A stretch of 12,297 nt of DNA, taken from positions 1 through 12,297 of the forward strand of contig CAJMQM010000030.1 of NCBI GenBank assembly GCA_905215615.1. Direction: 5' to 3'. This DNA is from an uncultured bacterium (GTDB lineage: Bacteria; Bacillota; Clostridia; TANB77; CAG-508). Under the pieces are notes generated by a model. It was not told the origin of the DNA and did not search any database. It saw only the letters and a program-made list of their open reading frames with translations. Shown piece by piece: positions 1 through 7,300 of the stretch. The translations under genes were made by a program, and so were the position numbers. Numbering within the stretch: position 1 is the stretch's first letter; every line of letters begins with the position of its first letter.

Positions 1-2
1 AA

Positions 3-242
3 TTAGATAGAATAAGTCAAGACGACTTATTAAGAAGAAGGCTATTAAAAGCAGAATTACTTAGGATGGACCAAGAACAAAGAGAAGATGATGCAATGGC
101 AAAAGGCAAGAGAGAAGGCAAACAAGAAGAAAAAACAGAAATAGCAAAGAATCTATTGAAAGAAAAAGTATCATTAGAAATAATAATGAAAGCAACAGGA
201 CTAACTAAAGAAGAAATTGAGAAAATAAGAAATAAAGAGTAA
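3..242 (+). CDS. C-terminal fragment of Rpn family / PD-(D/E)XK nuclease-type transposase-like protein (5' end outside window)
   Basis: An open frame enters from the left edge and gives the last 79 residues of a protein ending in TAA. What can be seen is a charged, Lys/Glu/Arg-rich helix (LRMDQEQREDDAMAKGKREG) followed by a short helical end, EIIMKATGLTKEEIEKI. This tail, a KGxxEGxxEG-like linker and then a small helix-turn-helix-like 'xxATGLTxEEI' segment, is typical of the Rpn/PDDEXK_2 family (recombination-promoting nuclease, often annotated as transposase), which is abundant in gut Clostridia and Bacteroidota. The nuclease core is outside the window, so catalytic residues cannot be checked. 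The family call rests on the tail only and comes from memory of family members. It is transcriptionally closed by the terminator just downstream and appears unrelated to the wall operon that follows. Confidence 0.65.
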   Translation, partial: LDRISQDDLLRRRLLKAELLRMDQEQREDDAMAKGKREGKQEEKTEIAKNLLKEKVSLEIIMKATGLTKEEIEKIRNKE

Positions 243-255
243 TTTACATATAATC

Positions 256-299
256 AAAACTATACAAATTGTTAAATAAAATTTGTATAGTTTTTTTAT
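256..299 (+). terminator. Rho-independent terminator after the Rpn-like gene
   Basis: A perfect 13-bp stem pairs 258-270 (AACTATACAAATT) with 280-292 (AATTTGTATAGTT) around a 9-nt loop, and can be extended by two A-T pairs. A run of Ts (291-297) follows directly. It begins about 15 nt after the stop codon at 242, as expected for the terminator of the upstream gene. The stem is AT-rich, which fits the overall base composition. The A-run before the 5' arm means it could also work on the opposite strand. Confidence 0.85.
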
Positions 300-356
300 T
301 AATGATGGCAGATAAACTCTAGCGCTTTGGGGTATATTTTTATTTGCATATTCATA

Positions 357-385
357 TTTACTTTTGGCGAGTGCAATGATATAAT
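357..385 (+). promoter_or_regulatory. Candidate sigma-A promoter of the D-Asp ligase / racemase / murE operon
   Basis: TATAAT at 380-385 is a perfect -10 hexamer and is preceded by TG one base upstream (377-378), giving an extended -10. A weak -35 match, TTTACT at 357-362, lies 17 bp upstream. Transcription would start near 392 and give a leader of about 100 nt before the first gene. The remainder of the 250-bp gap (243-492) holds the upstream terminator, this promoter and a small hairpin; I see no gene in it. Confidence 0.6.
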
Positions 386-408
386 TTAGCGAGAATATTA
401 AGGCAAGA

Positions 409-442
409 GTAATTTTACCGTACTATTTATGTAAAAAATTAC
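409..442 (+). other. Leader hairpin upstream of the operon
   Basis: GTAATTTTAC (409-418) can pair with GTAAAAAATTAC (431-442), with two extra A residues bulged, around a 12-nt loop. It lies in the predicted 5' leader. It is AT-rich, has no T-run after it and matches no riboswitch I recognise, so it may be no more than a weak fold. Confidence 0.3.
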
Positions 443-478
443 AGCTAGTCAAATGTAAACTAATATATTTATAAAGAT

Positions 479-482
479 AGGA
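479..482 (+). promoter_or_regulatory. Ribosome binding site that decides the start of the ATP-grasp gene
   Basis: AGGA at 479-482 lies 10 nt before ATG 493 but only 1 nt before the in-frame GTG at 484. The GTG is therefore too close to be served by it, and ATG 493 is preferred as the start. Confidence 0.6.
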
Positions 483-492
483 TGTGTTAATT

Positions 493-1704
493 ATGAAAAT
501 AGTTGAAAAAGAATTTATGTGTGTATTACTTGGAAGTGATATAAACACATATAGTATGGCAAGAGCATTTCATGAGGAATATGGAATAAAATCTAGAGTA
601 ATGGGAAAATTTTATACAGGACCAAGTTATAATAGTAAAATAGTAGACTTCTATGCAGATCCTAAAATGGATCAAAGAGAGGTATTTATAGAAGCAGCCA
701 ATAAATTTGCAAATGAACACAAAGATAAAAAGTTAATATTATTGGGCTGTGGAGATAATTATGTAAGACAAGTTATAGAGTGTAGGGATGAACTTGCAGA
801 TAACTACATAGTTCCATATATAGATAAAGAGCTTATGGAAAGATTAATAAAAAAAGAAGAATTTTATGAAATGTGTGAAAAATATGGTATTTTATATCCA
901 AAAACATTTATATATTCTAACGGTATGAACCTAAATTATACATTAGAATTTGACTTTCCTGTTATATTAAAGCCATCTAATAGTGTAGATTATTTTGCAC
1001 ATGATTTTGAAACACAGCACAAAGTATATAAAATAGAAACTAGAGAAGAGCTAGACAGAGTAATAAAACAAATATATGATGCTGGCTATTCAGATACATT
1101 AATTATACAAGAGTTTATTCCAGGTGATGACACTTATATGAGAGTTATGACAGGTTATGCAAATAAAAATGGAAAAGTAGAATTAATGTGTTTAGGACAT
1201 ACAATGCTTGAAGAACATACACCACACGGAATAGGAAATCATGCAGTAGTTATGACAGAATATAACCAAGAGCTTGCAAATAAGCTTAAAGCTTTTTTAG
1301 AAGATATACATTATATAGGATTTTTTAATTTTGATATTAAATATAGTGAAAAAGACAATACTTTTAGAGTATTTGAGATAAATGTGCGCCAAGGAAGAAG
1401 CAATTACTATGTAACAGGAGCTGGTTATAATTTAGCAAAATATATTGTAGAGGACTACATATATAATAAAGAACATGATTATTTAATAGCAGATAATATT
1501 AACTTATGGACAGTAATTCCAATAGGAATAGCATATAAATATGTAGATGAAAACTATGTAAAACAAATGAAAGAACTAAAAAAAGAAGGAAAATTTATTA
1601 ATCCTTTATTTTACAAAGGAGATAATAAACTATCAAGAACTTTAGCATTATTAAAAAGCCAATATGCACATTATAGTAAATATAAAAAGTTTTTGAAAAA
1701 ATAA
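493..1704 (+). CDS. ATP-grasp carboxylate-amine ligase, probable D-aspartate ligase of peptidoglycan branch synthesis
   Basis: This 403-residue cytoplasmic ATP-grasp enzyme probably activates the beta-carboxyl of D-aspartate with ATP and joins it to the side-chain amine of the diamino acid in UDP-MurNAc-pentapeptide. Visible features: an N-terminal Rossmann-like part (LLGSDINTYSMARAF, about 10-27; LILLGCGDNYVRQ, about 81-93), the ATP-grasp lysine strand VILKPSNS (157-164), the acidic turn QEFIPGDD (206-213) and the metal-binding strand FEINVRQGRSNYYVTGAG (294-311). The RQGRSNYYVT stretch is characteristic of the Enterococcus faecium Asl-type ligases as I remember them. Start ATG 493 is chosen over GTG 484 on ribosome-binding-site spacing. 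The next gene, 19 bp downstream, encodes an aspartate racemase that could supply its substrate, and a MurE-type ligase follows, which strongly supports the wall role. D-Glu instead of D-Asp cannot be excluded from sequence alone. Confidence 0.82.
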   Translation: MKIVEKEFMCVLLGSDINTYSMARAFHEEYGIKSRVMGKFYTGPSYNSKIVDFYADPKMDQREVFIEAANKFANEHKDKKLILLGCGDNYVRQVIECRDELADNYIVPYIDKELMERLIKKEEFYEMCEKYGILYPKTFIYSNGMNLNYTLEFDFPVILKPSNSVDYFAHDFETQHKVYKIETREELDRVIKQIYDAGYSDTLIIQEFIPGDDTYMRVMTGYANKNGKVELMCLGHTMLEEHTPHGIGNHAVVMTEYNQELANKLKAFLEDIHYIGFFNFDIKYSEKDNTFRVFEINVRQGRSNYYVTGAGYNLAKYIVEDYIYNKEHDYLIADNINLWTVIPIGIAYKYVDENYVKQMKELKKEGKFINPLFYKGDNKLSRTLALLKSQYAHYSKYKKFLKK

Positions 1705-1723
1705 ACAGAAGGAAGGAATTTGC

Positions 1724-2428
1724 TTGAATAAAAAAATACTAGGAATAATAGGAGGCATGGGACCAGAGGCAACAATAGATTTTTACAACAGAATTGTAAA
1801 ACACACAGTTGCAAGTAAAGACCAAGAACATATTGATATTGTTATATTAAACCATGCTTCAATAATTGATAGAACATATGCAATAAAAAATAATAAACTT
1901 GATGAATTGCTAAGTCAAATGCATGAAGATATAAAAATATTAGAAAATGCAAAAGTAACAAGTATAGCAATTCCATGTAATACAAGTCATAGTATTTTAG
2001 ACAGAATACAAGGACTAACAAATATACCTATAATTAATATGATAGAAGAAACTGTAAAAAGCCTTAAAAACGATGTTTTACCAGAAGATAAAATAGGAAT
2101 AATGGCAACAGATGGAACTATTATGCTAGAAATGTACCAAAAAGAGTGCACAAAATATGGCATAAAATATTTTGTTCCAGAAGAAGCAGTGCAAAAACAA
2201 GTAATGAGCATTATATATGATGATGTAAAATCAGAAGGTATTTTTGACAATAATAAATTTAAGGAAGTACTAGATTATTTTATAAAAAACGGTTGTAAAT
2301 ATGTAATACTAGGGTGTACAGAGCTATCTGGTTTTAAAGAGTCTTTTAGCAAAAACACTATTGACCCTATGGATTACTTAGTAAAAGCCTCAATTATAAG
2401 TGTAGGTGGAAAATATAAAAATTTATAA
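1724..2428 (+). CDS. Aspartate racemase (Asp/Glu racemase family)
   Basis: This 234-residue PLP-independent racemase probably interconverts L- and D-aspartate in the cytoplasm. It has the family's N-terminal signature GIIGGMGPEAT (7-17), the motif ILNHASIIDRT (41-51) and the two catalytic cysteines expected to act as the acid/base pair: Cys85 in IPCNTSH and Cys198 in LGCTEL. Length is normal for the family. The start is TTG 1724, supported by a strong AAGGAAGGA site at 1709-1717 with 6-nt spacing and by alignment of the glycine-rich strand, which lies at the very N-terminus in homologues; there is no ATG that would keep it. It sits 19 bp after the ATP-grasp ligase and 26 bp before the MurE gene, so it is co-transcribed and most likely supplies D-Asp for the wall branch rather than serving general metabolism. 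Substrate (Asp versus Glu) is inferred from the partner genes and the NHASIxDRT motif. Confidence 0.88.
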   Translation: MNKKILGIIGGMGPEATIDFYNRIVKHTVASKDQEHIDIVILNHASIIDRTYAIKNNKLDELLSQMHEDIKILENAKVTSIAIPCNTSHSILDRIQGLTNIPIINMIEETVKSLKNDVLPEDKIGIMATDGTIMLEMYQKECTKYGIKYFVPEEAVQKQVMSIIYDDVKSEGIFDNNKFKEVLDYFIKNGCKYVILGCTELSGFKESFSKNTIDPMDYLVKASIISVGGKYKNL

Positions 2429-2454
2429 ATACGTGAATATGAAAGGATGCTAAA

Positions 2455-3984
2455 ATGAAAAAGTTTAAGTTATATGAATATGTTGAAAAATTGAGTAAAG
2501 ACGACTTAATAACAACAAGTGATGTAGAAAAAATTAGAGATATTGTAATAAATAAGGTTTGCTATAATTCAAATGATGTAGAAAAAAACACATTATTTGT
2601 ATGTAAAGGTGCAAAATTTAAAGAAGAGTATTTAAAATCTGCTATAGTAAGTGGGGCTATTGCATATATTTCTGAGACAAAATATAGTGTAGACATACCT
2701 TGTATATTAGTAAATGATATACAAAAAGCATTGGCAGTTGTGTCAAAAATGTATTTTAACAACCCAACAGATAAATTAAATATGATAGGAATTACAGGAA
2801 CTAAAGGTAAATCTACAACAGCATATTATATAAAAAGCATATTAGATAATTACATGAAAGAAATAGATGGAACAGACACTGCAATTTTGTCTTCAATAAA
2901 CAATTACGACGGAAAAACAACAGTAGAGTCTGTACTTACTACACAAGAATCATACGAAATAGAAAAATATGCAAGCAATGCAGTAGATAGTAATTTAAAA
3001 AATCTTGTAATGGAAGTTAGTAGTCAGGCACTAAAAAAAGATAGAGTATATGGAATAACTTATGATGAAGCTGTATTCTTAAATATTTCTGAAGACCATA
3101 TAAGTAATATAGAGCATCAAAATTTTGAAGATTATTTTGAATCTAAATTAAAAATATTTAAACAAGCAAAAGTAGCATGTGTAAATCTTAATATGGACAA
3201 CATAGAAAATTTATTAAAAGTATTAGACTATGCAAGAAATGCTGAAAAAGTAATTACTTTTGGAACAACAAGAAATGCAGATGTATTTGCATACAACATA
3301 GAGAAAAAAGGATTACACACTTCTTTTAAAGTTAAAACACCATATTTCAATGATAAAATATTACTTACAATGCCAGGATTATTTAATATAGAAAATGCAT
3401 TAGCAGCTATAGCTGTAGCGGTTTCAATGAAAATTCCATATAAAAATATATATGCGGGACTAAAAGTTGCAAGGTCAAGTGGAAGGATGGAATTATACAC
3501 AAATAAAGATAAAAAAATAATAGCAATTGTAGATTATGCACATAATAAATTAAGTTTTGAAAAATTATATGAATCTACAATAAAAGAATACCCAGACAAA
3601 AAAATAGTTACAGTTTTTGGATGTCCTGGTGGACATGCTATGATAAGAAGAAGGGACTTAGGAGTACTTTCAGGATTAAATTCAGATATAACATATTTAA
3701 CAGCAGAAGACCCAGGTATAGAAAAAGCAGAAGATATATGTGAAGAAATAGCAGACTATGTAAAAAAAGTTGGAGGAAAGTATAAAATTATAGAAGATAG
3801 AGGAGAAGCAATAGAAACTGCAATAATGGAAAACCCAGACAGCGTAATACTTATTACAGGAAAGGGAAATGAAACAAGGCAAAAAATAGGTACAACATAT
3901 GTAAAATGTTTAACAGATGTACAATATGCAAAAAATGCATTAAAAAAATATGATAAAGTTCATAACATAACTGCTAAAAAATAG
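2455..3984 (+). CDS. murE: MurE-type UDP-N-acetylmuramoyl-tripeptide synthetase, probably not meso-DAP specific
   Basis: This 509-residue Mur ligase adds the third (diamino) residue to UDP-MurNAc-L-Ala-D-Glu using ATP. The domain order is complete: N-terminal UDP-binding domain (about 1-105), central ATPase domain with P-loop GITGTKGKST (112-121), NISEDH (210-215) and a lysine in ESKLKIF (Lys231) that is the likely carbamylated residue, then a C-terminal domain from GRMELY with DYAHNKLSFEKL and LITGKGNE. The selectivity loop reads AEDPGIE (about 417-423), where meso-diaminopimelate enzymes carry DNPR; the missing arginine argues for L-Lys or another diamino acid, which suits a D-Asp branch. 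The GTKGK P-loop and DYAHN variant resemble Lys-type MurE of streptococci and relatives, as far as I remember. Start ATG 2455 has GAAAGGA 7 nt upstream. It is third in the operon. Whether this is the organism's only MurE cannot be told from this window. Confidence 0.87.
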   Translation: MKKFKLYEYVEKLSKDDLITTSDVEKIRDIVINKVCYNSNDVEKNTLFVCKGAKFKEEYLKSAIVSGAIAYISETKYSVDIPCILVNDIQKALAVVSKMYFNNPTDKLNMIGITGTKGKSTTAYYIKSILDNYMKEIDGTDTAILSSINNYDGKTTVESVLTTQESYEIEKYASNAVDSNLKNLVMEVSSQALKKDRVYGITYDEAVFLNISEDHISNIEHQNFEDYFESKLKIFKQAKVACVNLNMDNIENLLKVLDYARNAEKVITFGTTRNADVFAYNIEKKGLHTSFKVKTPYFNDKILLTMPGLFNIENALAAIAVAVSMKIPYKNIYAGLKVARSSGRMELYTNKDKKIIAIVDYAHNKLSFEKLYESTIKEYPDKKIVTVFGCPGGHAMIRRRDLGVLSGLNSDITYLTAEDPGIEKAEDICEEIADYVKKVGGKYKIIEDRGEAIETAIMENPDSVILITGKGNETRQKIGTTYVKCLTDVQYAKNALKKYDKVHNITAKK

Positions 3985-3995
3985 AAAGGAAAAAT

Positions 3996-4271
3996 ATGAA
4001 AATAGAAAAAGTTTCTAATGCACAACAAATTAGTAATTTTGAAGATAGTAATTTAACTAAAAAACAATTTACTGGTACATTTGCACAGCGTAAAAGAAAA
4101 TTTGAGGAAGAATTAAAGAAAAAGGCAAAAATGGGGGAAAAAGAAGATAAAGGAGAAAACAAAACTAAAAAAGGTTTTGACATAAATAAAGAGATTGCAA
4201 ATGCAGATATAACTAGGAAGGCAGTAGAAATGAGAATAAAAAAGGCTGAAAGCAGTGAACTAGATAAATAA
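3996..4271 (+). CDS. Unrecognised 91-residue charged protein
   Basis: This small gene lies 11 bp after murE, with GAAAGGA five bases before its ATG, so it is very probably translated as the fourth gene of the operon. The product has no signal peptide or membrane segment. It is rich in Lys and Glu, with a predicted helical, coiled-coil-like middle (AQRKRKFEEELKKKAKMGEK, about 29-48), a polar linker (about 49-60) and a second helix (DINKEIANADITRKAVEMRI, about 62-81). I do not recognise a family. Its position just before a hairpin and a separate large gene makes it the last member of the wall operon. A role with the wall enzymes is only a guess from position. The strong ribosome binding site and tight spacing argue against a chance frame. 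Confidence 0.7.
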   Translation: MKIEKVSNAQQISNFEDSNLTKKQFTGTFAQRKRKFEEELKKKAKMGEKEDKGENKTKKGFDINKEIANADITRKAVEMRIKKAESSELDK

Positions 4272-4276
4272 TGTAT

Positions 4277-4336
4277 AAAAATTCCACTCTTTGGAGAAAC
4301 TATTTGAAAAAATAGAACAAGGAGTGGAATTTTTTT
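4277..4336 (+). terminator. Strong terminator-like hairpin overlapping the ribosome binding site and start codon of the next gene
   Basis: Positions 4277-4293 pair with 4318-4334 in a 17-bp stem (one G-U pair, core TTCCACTC/GAGTGGAA), and an inner 6-bp stem, CTATTT (4300-4305)/AAATAG (4310-4315), closes on a GAAA tetraloop. Seven Ts occupy 4330-4336. It starts 6 nt after the stop of the 91-residue gene, so it has the position and shape of an intrinsic terminator for the wall operon. The 3' arm also contains AAGGAG (4319-4324), the only plausible ribosome binding site for the TTG start at 4335, and the T-run contributes the TT of that codon. Folding would therefore both reduce read-through and hide the translation start. 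Confidence 0.75.
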
Positions 4337-7300
4337 GAAAGATTATAAAGTACTAAATATAAAAGGTGCACTTTTAGATAAGGCACAGCTTGAAAATTAT
4401 CTTGAAAAAATAGCATCTGATCATGTTTTACAAATAAAATCTAGCAAAGAGACATACCCAATACCTAGATTAAAAGAAAATTACGAAGTAATTACGCAAA
4501 TATATGAATTATTAACAGAGCATATAAAATTAAAAATCCCTATACATCCTGCTGGGGAGTGGATTTTAGATAACTATTATATTATTGAAGAAACAGTAAA
4601 ATCTATTATAAAAGATATTAATATAAAAAAATATACCAATTTTCCGGGAATTGCAAATGGACCATATGCAGGATTTGCTAGAATATATGAGCTTGCAGGA
4701 GAAATTGTGGCATATACAGATTGCAAAATAAGTAGTAAAACATTACCAGAATTACTTAAAGCATATCAGTCAAAGAAAAACCTAAATATGGAAGAAATAT
4801 GGAACATAGGTCCATTTTTACAAATAGCTCTTATAGAAAAAATAAGAGAAGTTTGTGAAAAAATTTATTCTGCTCAATTACAAAAATATAAAGTGGAAAA
4901 TATAATAGAGAGGCTTGTAGAAGAAAAAGAAAGAGATAAATGCAAATTTAAAAATGTACATGAATATAGGATGAAAATTATAGGGTATGAAGAGTTGAAG
5001 TATCCTTTTATTGAATATATGTCATATAGATTAAAAAAACTTGGTAGAAAAGCTTATCCATTTTTAGAAGTATTAGAAGATGAAGTAAATAAAATGGGAT
5101 TAGATATATCTGAAGTAATAAAAAAAGAGCACTTTGATATTGCAGTAAGAAAAGTTACAGTAGGAAATAGTATAACAAGTATAAAAGCCATTAACAGGAT
5201 GAACTTTGTAAATATATTTGAAGAGATAAATGGTGTAGAAGAAATACTAAAAAAAGACCCAACAGAAACATATGCTAAAATGGATTATAAAACTAGAATC
5301 TATTATAGAAATGCTATAAAGAAAATGGCAAAAAAAACTAGGATTTCTGAAATATATATAGCACAAAAAGCTTTAGAACTAGCAACAAAAGAGTTTAATA
5401 AAAGTAACAAAGATGTATTAAGCTTAAAAAAATCGCATATAGGTTATTACTTTATTGATGATGGAAAAGATAAGCTAATGCAAGAGATTAGTAACAAAAA
5501 AGTAGAAACATTGTCTACTAACAATAAATCAAAGCTATATGTTTATGGAATTATGTTAGTTTCAACAATTATTTCAATATTTATGGCATGGTGTTTAGAA
5601 AAAAGTATAAATAATGTAGCAATATCAATAATTACAGCTATTTTGTTATTTGTGCCAATACAAGTATTAGTTCAACAAATAGTACAATACATTTTAGGTA
5701 AATTTGTAAGCCCTAAAATTATACCTAAATTAGATTTCAGCAAAGGAATTCCAGAAGAATATGCTACCTTTGTGGTAATACCAACAATTTTAAATAATGT
5801 AGAAAAAGTAGAAGAACTTGCAAAAAAACTAGAAGTATATTATTTAGCAAATAAAACAGATAACTTATATTTTACAATATTAGGTGACTGTAAGCCTAGT
5901 AACCAAAAAGTAGAAGAAATAGATGAGAAAATTGTAAGAGAAGGAATAAAAAGAGTAGAAAAGTTAAATGAAAAATATAACGATAATAAATTTCCGAAAT
6001 TTCACTTTTTATATAGAGAAAGAATATGGAACGAAGGAGAAGCATGTTACTTAGGTTGGGAAAGAAAAAGAGGATTATTAAACCAATTTAATGAGTTTAT
6101 ACAAAAAGGCGAAATAGGAAATTTTAAAGCAAATACAATAGAACAAGCCAAACAAAATAAAAAAATACCATTTATAAAATATGTAATTACTTTAGATGCA
6201 GATACAAATTTAGTACTTAATTCTGGAATAGAGCTAGTTGGAGCAATGGCACATGTTCTAAATTTGCCAATACTAAATAAAAATGGTACAGCAGTAGAAG
6301 GTGGTCATGCACTTATTCAGCCTAGAGTTGGAATAGACTTATTAATAAGTAATAAAACATGGTTTACAAAAATATATGCAGGAAGTGGCGGAACAGACCC
6401 ATATAGTAATGCCGTATCAGACACATATCATGATAATTTTAATGAGGGAATTTTTACAGGTAAAGGAATTTACGATTTAGAAGTGTTTTACGAAATATTT
6501 AAAAACACAATTCCAGAAAATACAGTATTAAGCCATGATTTGCTAGAGGGAAATTATTTAAGATGTGGACTTGCCACAGATATTGAGCTAATGGATGGTT
6601 ACCCAACAACTTACCAAACTTATAAAACAAGGCAAAGTAGGTGGATAAGGGGAGACTGGCAAATTATAAAGTGGCTTGGAAAAAAGGTGGTAGATAGGCA
6701 CAACGAAAAGAGAGATAACCCGTTAAATTTATTATCAAAATATAAAATTTTAGATAATCTATTCAGAAGCTTATTAGAAATAAGTTCTGTTTTATTACTG
6801 TTTATGGCAGTAATTATTTGGTTATGGAAGAGAGTAAATATTACACCAATTTTAATAACAGTAGTGGCTTCTATTGTAATTGCTACAATAATAGATATAG
6901 TAAACAAAATTATTTTTTACAAAGAAGGGGAGAAAAAACAAAAAACATTTTCGAAAAATGTGGGGAATTTTAAAGCAAGTTTATTAAGAGGCATATTTTC
7001 GCTAGCATTATTACCAGATAGAGCATATATGAGTTTAACAGCTATTACAAAAACACTTTATAGGATGTATAGAAGCAAAAAGAATTTACTAGAGTGGACA
7101 ACAGCAGAAGAAGCAGAACTTAACCAAAAATCTAGTTTACAATTTTATTATACTAGTATGATTTCAAATGTTTTGCTAGCAATTATAGTTTTATTTAGTA
7201 TGCTAATTGTAAAAAATATTTTTATAAATATCTTTTTAGGTGTATTAGTAATATTATGGGTAATTGCACCATTTGTAATGTGGTATATAAGCAAAAATAT

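Noticed and set aside
484..492. GTG start giving a three-residue longer ATP-grasp protein
   Set aside because: The only nearby Shine-Dalgarno (479-482) is one base away from GTG 484 but 10 bases from ATG 493, so the ATG is the better start.
526..4183. Several minus-strand frames of 60-95 codons opposite the wall operon
   Set aside because: All are antisense to genes with clear family motifs and encode Phe/Ile/Tyr/Ser-rich strings typical of reverse-complement AT-rich coding DNA.
4274..4279. TATAAA as -10 of a dedicated promoter for the glucan synthase gene
   Set aside because: No acceptable -35 lies 16-18 bp upstream (the region reads AGCAGT), so in this AT-rich DNA it is probably chance.
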